Below, piece by piece: positions 42,271 through 51,952 of a stretch of 64,000 nucleotides of DNA. The translations under genes were made by a program, and so were the position numbers. The notes beneath the pieces are model-generated. The model was not told the DNA's origin. It saw nothing but the letters and a program-made list of their open reading frames with translations, and did no database searches. Each line of letters opens with the position of its first letter. Position 1 is the stretch's first letter. Source of the DNA: Flavobacterium sp. (lineage in GTDB: Bacteria > Bacteroidota > Bacteroidia > Flavobacteriales > Flavobacteriaceae); NCBI RefSeq assembly GCF_027483985.1, contig NZ_JAIXTJ010000011.1, positions 1-64,000 on the forward strand, given 5' to 3'.

Positions 42271-43404
42271 TTATTTATAAAGTTGTACTGGTGTAACATC
42301 ATTCTGAAAAAGGGTTTGCTTTAAATTAAAAAAATCTACAAAATCTTTTTCATTCGGATGTCCTTTGAAAGGTACATAGTAGTGCATTTTCTTTTCATTT
42401 TCTTGCCAACCGTGATTTCTCCAAGCTAGAACAAAAGAGATCTTGTAAGTTCCAATGGATTCCATTAAAGTTTTGGTCCAAAATTTATCGTAGGGTATTT
42501 GCTCATAACCCGTTTCTGCAAAAGCAATAATCTTATTTTGCTCTTTGGCAATTGTATCCATTATTCCGAATAACTTCAAATTATTTTCTACAAAAGAGTG
42601 GTCTTTGGTTGGATCGTTATATTCATAATTATCAAAACTTAAAATATCAGCATAACCTTCACCTGGATAATATTCTAGATAGTCTTCACGTGTCGACACC
42701 ATTGAGGTATTGTAAACATAAATCAAATTATGAACACCTTTAGATTTGTAATAATCTACCGTAAACTTCCAAACTTCTTTAAACTGCTCTGGTGTAGCAT
42801 TATTTTTACACCACCAAAACCAGTTGCCTGTTAATTCGTGAAACGGTCGATACAATATCGGAATAGCTTTTCCGTCACTTCCCTTTAGCGACAAAAAGAA
42901 TTTAACCGAATTATCTAACCAAGATTTATAGAGTTCGTGTTTAGCACCATTTGGTAGTATCGAAGCAAAGGAATTTGGAGTAATATCCCAAGCATTTTTT
43001 CCGGTAAGCGGATTGTCCATATGCCAACTTATAGTACTTACACCACCACGATCGTAAATTTCTTTAATCCATTGCTTCATTTTAACAAACGGTACGCCAT
43101 CTATATCTTTATCCGACTTGTGTTCGGTACCACCTAAATCCCAACCATATACTGCTGGATAAGCACCAGTAACGTCTTTTACATCACTTCGTCCTTCTTC
43201 ATACTTCCAATTAACTCCATAAGCCAACGCATCTTGATGACCAACCATAAACCCTCTGTCTTTTAAGTTATGCAGATTGGCATACAATTTTTGAGTTTCT
43301 TTAGTAGCCGATGCGTCAACCATTTTCAAATTTGTAGTCGATTGCGCCTTACAAGAAACGTTTGCAAAAAGTATTGATAGTGATAGTAATAATGTTAATC
43401 TCAT
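42271..43404 (-). CDS. GH26 beta-mannanase lipoprotein (second)
   Basis: A 377-residue lipoprotein (lipobox NVSC, Cys18). The GH26 barrel has acid/base Glu190 in YRPFHELTGNWFWW and nucleophile Glu297 in AFAETGYE. It is the first gene of the minus-strand operon, opposite the AraC regulator. It could be a mannobiose-releasing exo-enzyme in the periplasm, since it directly precedes the importer of a disaccharide. A -7 element (reverse strand 43436-43443) is 31 bp upstream. Confidence 0.92.
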   Translation of the reverse strand: MRLTLLLSLSILFANVSCKAQSTTNLKMVDASATKETQKLYANLHNLKDRGFMVGHQDALAYGVNWKYEEGRSDVKDVTGAYPAVYGWDLGGTEHKSDKDIDGVPFVKMKQWIKEIYDRGGVSTISWHMDNPLTGKNAWDITPNSFASILPNGAKHELYKSWLDNSVKFFLSLKGSDGKAIPILYRPFHELTGNWFWWCKNNATPEQFKEVWKFTVDYYKSKGVHNLIYVYNTSMVSTREDYLEYYPGEGYADILSFDNYEYNDPTKDHSFVENNLKLFGIMDTIAKEQNKIIAFAETGYEQIPYDKFWTKTLMESIGTYKISFVLAWRNHGWQENEKKMHYYVPFKGHPNEKDFVDFFNLKQTLFQNDVTPVQLYK

Positions 43405-43418
43405 CCGTAGGGTTTTGT

Positions 43419-43429
43419 TTTTATCAATT
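43419..43429 (+). promoter_or_regulatory. TTTTATCA-type site a (near the GH26 start)
   Basis: TTTTATCAATT lies between the GH26 -7 element and its start codon. The same 11-bp core (A/T at position nine) recurs at 43590, 44563 and, inverted, at 44617. Confidence 0.4.
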
Positions 43430-43435
43430 AGAAAT

Positions 43436-43443
43436 CAAAGTTA
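43436..43443 (-). promoter_or_regulatory. -7 element of the minus-strand mannan operon
   Basis: The reverse strand reads TAACTTTG, an exact TAnnTTTG, 32 bp from the GH26 start codon. No TTG at -33, so an activator may be needed. Confidence 0.55.
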
Positions 43444-43584
43444 TACAAAATTTACATTTTGATGTTTTGTTATAAATTATAAGAATTTCGCAATTTTTAA
43501 TCGATTTTATTTTAGTATCAAAAAAAAATCAACGCTTATTTTTCTTAAAGTTCAAAGATAGTTTTGTTAATTGATCAACAATAG

Positions 43585-43600
43585 TATTATTTTATCATTT
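43585..43600 (+). promoter_or_regulatory. Site b: probable AraC-family regulator site
   Basis: TATTATTTTATCATTT occurs here, 9 bp before a -7-like TATAATTG (43609-43616) of the regulator gene, and its exact reverse complement occurs at 44617-44632 before susC. A 16-bp match in both control regions flanking the regulator gene suggests a shared operator. Confidence 0.55.
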
Positions 43601-43635
43601 TTATATCATATAATTGCACATTAAATAAAAAAGAT

Positions 43636-44514
43636 ATGAAAGATATAACAAAATTTCATCGAGAAATTACTCCTTTAACTAAAGGCGACAGCTTCTTAGT
43701 ATTTGATCGCGTCAAAGATAATTTTGATTTTCCAATACATTACCATCCAGAATACGAAATTAATTTCATTAAAAACGGAAAAGGTGTTCGCCGTATAGTT
43801 GGTGATCATATTGAAGAAATTGACGATATCGAATTGGTTCTTGTCGGGCCTAACTTATACCACGGATGGGAATTAAATACTTGCAAAAGCAAAAAAATAC
43901 ACGAAATAACAATCCAATTCCACAGTGATTTATTCGATGAAGATTTGCTTTCGCGACGCATAATGAGCTCTATTAAAGAAATGTTCAACCGCTCGATTCA
44001 CGGCATTTTGTTTTCAAAAAAAACGGCCAACGACTTGCAAGAACGCATTTCCAGACTATCGCGTTTAGAAGGTATGGATTACTTTTTAGAAATTGTTTCT
44101 ATCCTGCAAGATATGGCTAATTCCCGCAATCAAAGGCTTTTATCTACTTATACTATTGATTATGACAAATTTGAAGACGACGACAAAATGAAATTAGTTT
44201 ATGAATTTGTTCAAAAGAATTTTGCAGAAAAAATATCACTAGATGATGTGTCTGATGTAGCAATGATGAGCGCAGTTTCATTCAACCGATTTATAAAAAA
44301 ACGCACCGGAAAGACTTTTGTGAATTACTTAAACGACATCAGAGTGGGTTATGCTGCAAGATGGTTGGTCGAGAAGGATTTAAGTATTTCTGAAATAGCA
44401 TTCAAATCGGGTTTCAACAATATTGCCAATTTCAATCGCATTTTTAAGAGCATCAAAAAAACAACACCTAGTCAATACCGTGAAGATTTTTATGGAATGA
44501 AACGCTTCCTTTAA
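43636..44514 (+). CDS. AraC-family transcriptional regulator with N-terminal cupin domain
   Basis: A 292-residue regulator. The N-terminal cupin (about 30-110) shows HYHPEYEINFIKNGKG and LVGPNLYHGWE; the C-terminal double HTH (about 190-290) shows ISLDDVSDVAMMSAVSFNRF, ISEIAFKSGFNNIANFNRIFK and TTPSQYRED. It lies between the two divergent halves of the mannan locus, so it is the likely local regulator, sensing a small sugar in the cytoplasm. Many similar loci have instead a hybrid two-component system. Confidence 0.93.
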   Translation: MKDITKFHREITPLTKGDSFLVFDRVKDNFDFPIHYHPEYEINFIKNGKGVRRIVGDHIEEIDDIELVLVGPNLYHGWELNTCKSKKIHEITIQFHSDLFDEDLLSRRIMSSIKEMFNRSIHGILFSKKTANDLQERISRLSRLEGMDYFLEIVSILQDMANSRNQRLLSTYTIDYDKFEDDDKMKLVYEFVQKNFAEKISLDDVSDVAMMSAVSFNRFIKKRTGKTFVNYLNDIRVGYAARWLVEKDLSISEIAFKSGFNNIANFNRIFKSIKKTTPSQYREDFYGMKRFL

Positions 44515-44562
44515 TAGTGGCATATCATACAACCTCTAAAAGAACCACTAGCAATAATACAA

Positions 44563-44573
44563 TTTTATCAATT
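44563..44573 (+). promoter_or_regulatory. Site c of the TTTTATCA motif
   Basis: TTTTATCAATT, followed by TTTTATTA as at 43590-43606, in the gap before susC. Confidence 0.4.
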
Positions 44574-44616
44574 TTTATTAAAAAAGTTACGAAAACGATA
44601 GCGGAAATAGTAGAAT

Positions 44617-44632
44617 GAAATGATAAAATAAT
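44617..44632 (-). promoter_or_regulatory. Site d: probable AraC-family site before susC
   Basis: AAATGATAAAATAATA is the exact reverse complement of the 16 bases at 43585-43600. It ends 25 bp before the -7 element of susC, a typical place for activator binding. Confidence 0.55.
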
Positions 44633-44657
44633 ATTAACTTTAAATTAACAACTCTTC

Positions 44658-44665
44658 TAAATTTG
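44658..44665 (+). promoter_or_regulatory. -7 element of susC
   Basis: TAAATTTG fits TAnnTTTG; the -33 TTG is missing. The leader to the ATG at 44759 would be about 87 bases. Confidence 0.45.
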
Positions 44666-44758
44666 TTTTTCATAATAATTATACTATAAAATTATACAAA
44701 GTGAAATTTTATTCAGTATTTATTATGAATTTACTAATCTTAACAAAACTAATTAATT

Positions 44759-47700
44759 ATGAGGGATTTACTTTATTATCTCACTCAATGGACACACAAA
44801 AAGAATAAGATGCTGCTATTACTTTTTTTGGGTGCCATTTCATTATCAAATGCACAAAATGTTACCGTTACTGGAACGGTTGCTGACAACAAAGGAACAA
44901 CTTTGCCTGGTGTAAACGTTAAAGTAAAAGGCGCAGCAACATCGACATCAACTACAATGGATGGTAACTACTCCATTCAAGTAGAAAAAAATGCAGTATT
45001 ACAATTTAGTTTTATCGGCTTTGAAACCAAAGAAGTTAGTGTAAACGGCAAAAAACAAATCAATGTAGTGCTTTCTGAAAATGCAGAAACACTTAAAGAA
45101 GTGGTGTTAATTGGGTACGGTTCGCAAAAAAGAAACGACCTGAACTCTTCTATTTCTTCAATCAAAACGAAAGATATTGAAAATTTAAAACAAGTTTCTG
45201 TAGACCAAATGCTTCAAGGTAAAGTATCTGGTGTATCGGTAACCAATAACAGTGGTCAACCTGGCGGTGCAGTTTCTATAAGAGTAAGAGGAACTACTTC
45301 TATAAATGGAACCAACGAACCGCTTTATATTATAGATGGTGTTCCTGTTTCTGGTGATGCTACTGGTAGAGCAACAAGTGGCCGACCTGTTGCGGGTAAC
45401 GACTTCTCTGCTAACGGAAACAGCGGTAACAATGCCGTGAGTCCGCTTTCAATGATTAACCCCAATGATATTCAGTCTATAGATATTCTTAAAGATGCTT
45501 CTGCAACTGCTATCTACGGTTCTAGAGGTGCTAACGGAGTAATCATCATCACAACCAAATCTGGTAAAAAAGGAACTGGAAAAATTGCTTATGAAGGCTT
45601 TACCTCAGTACAATCCATCTTCAAAACATTGGATGTATTTAACTTGCAACAATATGCACAACATCAAAATCAATTAGCAGCTTTATTTGGTGCTGTACCG
45701 CGTCCGGAATTCGCTCACCCAGAATTATTAGGTTCTGGAACCGATTGGCAAGACGAAGTATACAGAATTGCAATGGCTAAAAGTCATCAAATTTCATTTT
45801 CTGGTGCTAAAGATGGCACGAACTACTATTTATCTACTGGATTCTTAGACCAAGAAGGAACACTCCTAGGTTCGGGTTACAAAAGATATACCATGCGTTT
45901 GAACTTAGATTCTAAAGTAAAGGATTGGCTTAAAGTGGGTACCAACGTCAATACTGGAGTTACCAATGAAAAAATAACTATTAATCAAAGTTATGGTGGA
46001 TTAATTAGCAATACATTATTGCAAGCGCCAGATATCCCGATTCGAAACAGCGATGGTTCGTTTGCAGCGCCTCTTGATGGTCAAACAGGTGGTGTGTACT
46101 TCAACCCAGTTGCAGAAGCTTTGACTAAAAAGAACAAACTTGTGAGAAAAAACTTTTTAGGGAATCTATATGCTGAAGCAAGTATTCTTAAAGGATTAAA
46201 ATACAGACTGGAAGTAAGTGCAAATACCGAATTCAATGAAAATACCGAATTTGCTCCTTCTTATAATTTTGGTTCGCAGTTTAACCTTACGGCTGACTTA
46301 AACGAACGCAGACAAAATTGGTATTCAACCAACTTAAAAAACTTGTTGACTTATGACTTTGCTATCAAAAACCATAAGTTCACTTTATTGGCCGGACAAG
46401 AGTCAAATGATGCGCACTGGGAAGGAATCTTGGTCAGCGCACAAGGATTTCAAACCAATGACATTTATACTTTAAATCTTGCAACTCCAGCCAATACAAC
46501 GGCAACAGGATACAAAGGAAGTCAATCTTTATCGTCGTTATTTGGTCGTTTGCTTTATGATTTTAATGACCGTTACAGTTTCTCTGCCTCGATTCGTGAA
46601 GATATTTCTTCTAAATTTGATCCAGCTACTAACAACCAAAAAGGAGTGTTTTCATCATTTGCAGCTTCATGGAAACTGTCTAATGAAGCGTTTATGGCAA
46701 ACACTAAAAAATACATTGATAACATCAAATTCAGAGTCGGATACGGTACCACAGGTAACCAACAAATTGGAAACAATTTATATACGGCTTTGTTAAACCA
46801 GCAAAACTCGGGCTTGGGTTCAGGATTCCTCGTGTCTAACATTCCAAATCCTGATTTGACTTGGGAATCATTGGTACAAACTAACTTAGGATTGGATTTT
46901 ACTTTATTCGATTCAAGATTGTCAGTAAATGTGGATTTGTATAATAAAAAATCTAAGGACTTCTTATTCCAAGTTCCGCTTCCGTTGTACCTTACAGGTG
47001 GTGGTTCTCAATATGGTGGAATTTCAGCGCCTTACTCTAATTTAGGAGAAATGCAAAACAGAGGTTACGACATTACTGTAGGATACAATACTAAAGGAAC
47101 AGGTAACTTTTCTTATAATTCGTCGCTTGTATTCTCGCACTACAAAAATGAGTTGCTTTCAATCAAAGACGGACTTCCATTAACACAAGAAGTAAACACT
47201 AATGGTTTTCAACCTGTAGTAGTTACGAACACTGTCGTTGGAAATCCAATCGGAATGTTTTATGGTTATGTTACAGAAGGTATTTTCAACGATTTAACTA
47301 CTTTAAATAATGCGCCTTTACAATTCGGACAATCAGTCGGACCATTGGCAGGGCAAACCTATTTGGGTGATATCAAATATAAAGATGTTAATGGCGATGG
47401 AAAAATCGACCAAAATGACAAAACATTCATTGGTAACCCACATCCTAAATTTACTTTTGGTTTTACCAATAATTTCAAATACAAATACTTTGATTTATCA
47501 GTATTCTGTCAAGGTTCTTACGGAAATGATATCTTGAATTTAACTAGAAGAAATGGTACTCTAAACGGAAGTTTATTCCAAAACCAATTGGTGGAAGCTT
47601 TAAATTATTGGACGCCAACGAATACCAATACCGACATTCCAAGACCTATCGGAAATACAAGTAACACCAACATCCTTATTTCTGACCGCTACGTTGAAGA

Positions 47701-47947
47701 TGGTTCTTACCTTAGAATTCAAAACATAACTTTCGGATTTACTTTACCTCAAGAGGTGGTGTCTAAAGTTAAAATGTCAAGAGTTAGATTATACGGAAGT
47801 GTTCAAAACTTATACACGTTTACAAAATACACAGGATATGACCCTGAAATTGGTTCGTTCAATCAAAACCCACTTCTTACCGGAATTGATAACGGTAGAT
47901 ATCCTTCGCCTAGAACATATTCAGTAGGAGTTAACATAGAATTTTAA
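44759..47947 (+). CDS. SusC-like TonB-dependent outer-membrane importer
   Basis: A 1062-residue protein. A signal peptide (hydrophobic 18-30, ending NAQ at 33) is followed by a carboxypeptidase-regulatory-like domain (about 35-112; TGTVADNKGTTLPGVNVKVKG), a plug domain with LKEVVLIGYGSQKR and PLYIIDGVPVSG, and a 22-strand barrel ending SVGVNIEF. It forms, with SusD directly downstream, the outer-membrane importer for mannan oligosaccharides. A start at residue 18 (MLLLLF) is possible but would make a short signal peptide. Confidence 0.95.
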   Translation: MRDLLYYLTQWTHKKNKMLLLLFLGAISLSNAQNVTVTGTVADNKGTTLPGVNVKVKGAATSTSTTMDGNYSIQVEKNAVLQFSFIGFETKEVSVNGKKQINVVLSENAETLKEVVLIGYGSQKRNDLNSSISSIKTKDIENLKQVSVDQMLQGKVSGVSVTNNSGQPGGAVSIRVRGTTSINGTNEPLYIIDGVPVSGDATGRATSGRPVAGNDFSANGNSGNNAVSPLSMINPNDIQSIDILKDASATAIYGSRGANGVIIITTKSGKKGTGKIAYEGFTSVQSIFKTLDVFNLQQYAQHQNQLAALFGAVPRPEFAHPELLGSGTDWQDEVYRIAMAKSHQISFSGAKDGTNYYLSTGFLDQEGTLLGSGYKRYTMRLNLDSKVKDWLKVGTNVNTGVTNEKITINQSYGGLISNTLLQAPDIPIRNSDGSFAAPLDGQTGGVYFNPVAEALTKKNKLVRKNFLGNLYAEASILKGLKYRLEVSANTEFNENTEFAPSYNFGSQFNLTADLNERRQNWYSTNLKNLLTYDFAIKNHKFTLLAGQESNDAHWEGILVSAQGFQTNDIYTLNLATPANTTATGYKGSQSLSSLFGRLLYDFNDRYSFSASIREDISSKFDPATNNQKGVFSSFAASWKLSNEAFMANTKKYIDNIKFRVGYGTTGNQQIGNNLYTALLNQQNSGLGSGFLVSNIPNPDLTWESLVQTNLGLDFTLFDSRLSVNVDLYNKKSKDFLFQVPLPLYLTGGGSQYGGISAPYSNLGEMQNRGYDITVGYNTKGTGNFSYNSSLVFSHYKNELLSIKDGLPLTQEVNTNGFQPVVVTNTVVGNPIGMFYGYVTEGIFNDLTTLNNAPLQFGQSVGPLAGQTYLGDIKYKDVNGDGKIDQNDKTFIGNPHPKFTFGFTNNFKYKYFDLSVFCQGSYGNDILNLTRRNGTLNGSLFQNQLVEALNYWTPTNTNTDIPRPIGNTSNTNILISDRYVEDGSYLRIQNITFGFTLPQEVVSKVKMSRVRLYGSVQNLYTFTKYTGYDPEIGSFNQNPLLTGIDNGRYPSPRTYSVGVNIEF

Positions 47948-47958
47948 ATATAAAAAAA

Positions 47959-49542
47959 ATGAAAATGAAAAATTTATTTACCAAATACAAATTGCTAACT
48001 GTTGCATTTGTAGTGTTAGTATTTAGTTCTTGTCAAGAAGAATTTACCGATAGACCACCAGAGGATGCTATCAGTTTAGACGCTTACTATAGCTCTAACG
48101 AACAAGTGATGTCGGCAACCAACGGATTGTATAGCAGAACTTGGTTTCAATTTAATAACAAATTCTTTTATGCTATTGCCGAAGTAGGTTCTGGAAACAT
48201 GTATACCAACTCAAGCGACGTAAACGCAATGAGAACTTTTTCGCTAACAGGCAGTGATCCCGAACTTGTTAATGGTTGGAGTGCACTATGGGCAAATGTC
48301 GCACAAGCAAACTCGATCATCAATTTCCTTCCGGACAGAGTTGGTCCTGCTGTAAGTGCAGATGTTTTAAACAATACGGTTGGGGAAGCTTATTTTATGA
48401 GAGCAACGGCTTACTTCTATTTAGTAAGATTATGGGGTGCTGTGCCAATCATCGAAAACAACCTTGACTATGCAAGTAGTCCAATAATCAATACCAACAG
48501 AGTACAAGACATTTATACTTTAATAGAAAACGATTATTTAAAAGCGGCGGATTTACTTGCTGCTAAAGTAAGAACAGCTAATTATACGGCTAATGGTCGT
48601 GTGTCTAAAGGTTCTGCTAAGTCTATGTTGGCTAAAGTATACTTATACCAACAAAAATACTTGTTGGCTAAAACTATGGCTGAAGAGGTTATTAGCAGTG
48701 GTGAATTCAAACTTTTAGGTGGTCCAATGTTGCCAACAAAATCTTTTGGTGACTTGTTTTCTTATACGAACAACAACAACGAAGAATCAATCTTTGCACT
48801 ACAATGGAAAGGCGACGGAAACTATGGCTCGGCCAACAACTGTAACACGCAGTTTGGTATTAGCAACGGAACCATTTCTACTTCAAATGCTTCTTATGGT
48901 GGTGTTTTTGCTCCTTCGCAGGACATTATGAATGCTTACAGTGCTGGTGATTTGAGAAGAAAACAAACGATCATGCTACCTGGTGATACATATCCTGAAA
49001 TCAAAGTGGCTCCAAGTGGTGGTACGTTGGTCGTACCTGCAGCAGGTCTTATTGGCGGACAAGGTGCTGGATCTGCTATCAAAAAATATTGTATTGGTGT
49101 GGTAAATGGTGCAGCAACCGGACCAGCAGACAACTGGGCAATGATGGACAACAACACTTACATTATGCGCTATGCTGATTTACTTTTAATTCACGCGGAG
49201 GCGACATTGGCAGGAGCAGCAAGTACTTCTGATGCATCGGCTTTAGCTTCTATCAATGCTGTTAGAAACAGAGCAGGTCTTAGTAACCTAACCTCTTTCA
49301 CATTCAATGATATCTTAAGAGAAAGACGTTTAGAACTTTGCTTTGAAGGTGACTATTGGTTTGATTTAGGTAGAATTCCAAGAGCACAAGCCATCGCAAT
49401 TATGTCGGCACAAAACAGAGGAAATCAATTTGGAGCAGAATATTACACGCCAGAAGAAGGCGACTTCTTAATTGACTATCCAGACAATGAGGTGGCTAAA
49501 AATCCACTTTTACTACAACCTCCTGTTCCTTATAATTTTTAA
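47959..49542 (+). CDS. SusD/RagB glycan-binding lipoprotein
   Basis: A 527-residue lipoprotein (lipobox FSSC, Cys25; QEE after it). The N-terminal TPR-like part and the RagB/SusD C-terminal hallmark RERRLELCFEGDYWFDLGR (near 455) are clear. It forms the lid of the SusC importer and binds glycan at the surface. Starts 12 bp after susC. Confidence 0.95.
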   Translation: MKMKNLFTKYKLLTVAFVVLVFSSCQEEFTDRPPEDAISLDAYYSSNEQVMSATNGLYSRTWFQFNNKFFYAIAEVGSGNMYTNSSDVNAMRTFSLTGSDPELVNGWSALWANVAQANSIINFLPDRVGPAVSADVLNNTVGEAYFMRATAYFYLVRLWGAVPIIENNLDYASSPIINTNRVQDIYTLIENDYLKAADLLAAKVRTANYTANGRVSKGSAKSMLAKVYLYQQKYLLAKTMAEEVISSGEFKLLGGPMLPTKSFGDLFSYTNNNNEESIFALQWKGDGNYGSANNCNTQFGISNGTISTSNASYGGVFAPSQDIMNAYSAGDLRRKQTIMLPGDTYPEIKVAPSGGTLVVPAAGLIGGQGAGSAIKKYCIGVVNGAATGPADNWAMMDNNTYIMRYADLLLIHAEATLAGAASTSDASALASINAVRNRAGLSNLTSFTFNDILRERRLELCFEGDYWFDLGRIPRAQAIAIMSAQNRGNQFGAEYYTPEEGDFLIDYPDNEVAKNPLLLQPPVPYNF

Positions 49543-49559
49543 TTAAAACCTATTAAAAT

Positions 49560-50618
49560 ATGAAAAATTTTAAATTCAAAAGCATACTAAAATTATTGGT
49601 TGTTTCGCTGGCTACATCTTTATTTTTAGCATGTAGTAATAACGATGACGAAAGCGGCAGCACGGCGCCACCAGTCATCAACAGCGTTGCAGCCTCGGTT
49701 AATCCCGATGGTTCTCCTTCTGATTTAACACCAATTACACAAGGTTTTGCGAATAACCTTTACATCATTAGAGGTTCGGGCTTTAAAACCACTAAAAAAA
49801 TCTACTTCAACGAAAAAGACACGTATTTCAATCCTAATTTGGTGACCGATACAGAAATTTTCGTAACAGTTGATATTAATACGCCTTATGCGAATGCTAC
49901 AGACCAACTAAAAGTAGTAACGGAATACGGAACGGCTACTTTCGGATTTGTAATTGCGCCACCAGCTCCAGTTTTAGGTAGCTATAATCCAATCAATGCA
50001 GCAGCAGGAAGCACAGTGACGATTTATGGTAACTTCTTTTTGAACCCAACGGTACGATTTGGAACAACAAATGCTACAGTGCTTTCAAGTTCTTTGACGC
50101 AAATTCAAGTGCAAGTACCTGCAGGCGCTACTAATCAATACGTGACAGTAACAACTATTTCGGGTTCTAGCACAAGTACGCAAGCTGTAGGAACCGCTAT
50201 TTATGATGATACCGCTGCTCCTTTTGTTGAAAATTATTTAGGTCCTTGGGACGGAAGTGGTTTTGTAGTAGATACCGATGTGAAAATTCAAGGAGAAAGT
50301 TCTATCAGAGCACAATTTACTGGATATACAGGCTTCAAATTTCCAATGTATGGAACGCCTGTAGCAACAGCTGGGTATTCTGGAATCAGAGTGTCTTTTA
50401 AAAGTACCAAAGAAACGGGTAAATTCAAAGTGGTTATCAACAATAATTATGGTGCTGGAAAAGAAATTACTTTTGACAGCAACTGGAAATCATTCGTTAT
50501 TCCGTTCTCGGAGTTAGGTGGTGCGCCAGCTTTTATTAACGAAATTGTTTTTCAAGAATTCAACAACGATGGCGGTGATAAATTATACATCGACGATGTT
50601 GGTTTTGTATTAAATTAA
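49560..50618 (+). CDS. IPT/TIG-domain surface glycan-binding lipoprotein
   Basis: A 352-residue lipoprotein (lipobox FLAC, Cys25; NNDDESG after it). Two IPT/TIG immunoglobulin-like domains (about 38-132 and 135-215; GSTVTIYGNFF) act as spacers, and the last 135 residues (VENYLGPWDGSGF..., IRVSFKSTKETGKFKVVI, LYIDDVGFVL) form a CBM-like beta-sandwich. It is the third gene of the susCD group and probably the SGBP of the locus. Confidence 0.88.
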   Translation: MKNFKFKSILKLLVVSLATSLFLACSNNDDESGSTAPPVINSVAASVNPDGSPSDLTPITQGFANNLYIIRGSGFKTTKKIYFNEKDTYFNPNLVTDTEIFVTVDINTPYANATDQLKVVTEYGTATFGFVIAPPAPVLGSYNPINAAAGSTVTIYGNFFLNPTVRFGTTNATVLSSSLTQIQVQVPAGATNQYVTVTTISGSSTSTQAVGTAIYDDTAAPFVENYLGPWDGSGFVVDTDVKIQGESSIRAQFTGYTGFKFPMYGTPVATAGYSGIRVSFKSTKETGKFKVVINNNYGAGKEITFDSNWKSFVIPFSELGGAPAFINEIVFQEFNNDGGDKLYIDDVGFVLN

Positions 50619-50650
50619 ATTTGAGTTTAGGTTTAAATATTTTTTTGCGT

Positions 50651-50687
50651 TAGGCCCTGAATTTTGTCAATTCGGGGTCTTTTTTTA
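50651..50687 (+). terminator. Terminator behind the SGBP gene
   Basis: GGCCCTGAATT pairs with AATTCGGGGTC (with G-T pairs), loop TTGTC-like, followed by seven T. Confidence 0.8.
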
Positions 50688-50697
50688 ACTAATCAAT

Positions 50698-51936
50698 ATG
50701 AATAAAATAAAAATCACAATCCTTACAGTTGCTATTTCACTAGCAGCTTTTGGTCAAGGAAATACCACCAAACAAGAAACGGTAAAATACGAAGGTCTAG
50801 CCAAAACGCCTCCAATGGGATGGAATTCTTGGAACACGTTTGAAACGCAAATTGATGAAAAGTTAGTCAAAGAAACAGCCGACTATATGGTAACATCAGG
50901 TATGAAAGACGCTGGCTTTAGCTATATTGTATTAGACGATGGCTGGATGGCTAAAGAACGTGATGGCAACGGTGACCTTGTAGCGGATCCAATAAAATTT
51001 CCATCTGGAATGAAGGCTTTGGTGGATTATGTACACGCCAAAGGGTTAAAGTTTGGATTGTACAATTGTGCGGGAATAAAAACTTGTGCAGGTTATCCCG
51101 GAACTCGTGGGTATGAATACCAAGATGCCCGATTTTATGCTAGTTTAGACATCGATTTTCTAAAATACGATTGGTGCAATACCGAAGGAATTACCGCAAA
51201 AGAAGCTTATACAACAATGAGCAATGCTTTGAAAAGTGCTAAAAAACCAATCTTGTTCAACATGTGCGAATGGGGTGACAACCAACCTTGGACTTTCGGT
51301 AAAGCAATTGCCAACTCTTGGCGTATTTCAGGCGATATCTATCCTTGTTATGATTGTGAATTTAGTCACGGAAGCTGGTCGTCGTGGGGCTTTTTCAAAA
51401 TTGCTGAAATGCGAAAAGACATTCGTCAATATTCCGGTCCTGACCACTGGAACGATTTTGACATGCTAGAAGTGGGCAACGGAATGACTTACCAAGAAGA
51501 TAAATCGCATTTTGCTCTTTGGTGTCTTCTGTCCTCACCTTTAATTGCAGGAAATGATTTGAGAAAAATGACGCCACAGACCAAGGAAATTTTAACAAAC
51601 AAAGAACTTATCGCCATAAATCAAGATGTTTTAGGTATTCAAGGGTTCAAATACAGTGAAACTGATGGCTTGGCTATTTGGGTCAAACCACTTCAAAATG
51701 GAGATTGGGCGGTATCGTTTTTTAATAAAAGTACTTCCGAAAAAGAAATCAACTTTGATTGGAGCAAGAACCCCATAACCGATACTGTTTTTAATCTGAA
51801 TACTTCATTTGAAACTACAAATTATGCCATCAGGGATTTGTGGAATAAAAAGGATTTAAAAACTACCAAAACGGTTTTTAAAGCAAAAGTTAGCGCACAC
51901 GATGTGGTAACGCTAAGATTAACGAAAATAAAATAA
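50698..51936 (+). CDS. GH27 alpha-galactosidase
   Basis: A 412-residue exported enzyme (signal peptide 1-20, ending AAFGQ). GH27 hallmarks: PMGWNSWNTF (39-48), YIVLDDGWM (76-84), nucleophile Asp158 in FLKYDWCN and acid/base Asp213 in RISGDI. It removes alpha-1,6-galactose from galactomannan or galactoglucomannan. It lies behind the terminator of the susCD group, with its own short leader, and ends next to the convergent aldo/keto reductase. Confidence 0.95.
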   Translation: MNKIKITILTVAISLAAFGQGNTTKQETVKYEGLAKTPPMGWNSWNTFETQIDEKLVKETADYMVTSGMKDAGFSYIVLDDGWMAKERDGNGDLVADPIKFPSGMKALVDYVHAKGLKFGLYNCAGIKTCAGYPGTRGYEYQDARFYASLDIDFLKYDWCNTEGITAKEAYTTMSNALKSAKKPILFNMCEWGDNQPWTFGKAIANSWRISGDIYPCYDCEFSHGSWSSWGFFKIAEMRKDIRQYSGPDHWNDFDMLEVGNGMTYQEDKSHFALWCLLSSPLIAGNDLRKMTPQTKEILTNKELIAINQDVLGIQGFKYSETDGLAIWVKPLQNGDWAVSFFNKSTSEKEINFDWSKNPITDTVFNLNTSFETTNYAIRDLWNKKDLKTTKTVFKAKVSAHDVVTLRLTKIK

Positions 51937-51952
51937 AGCTATTTCAGTTGCA

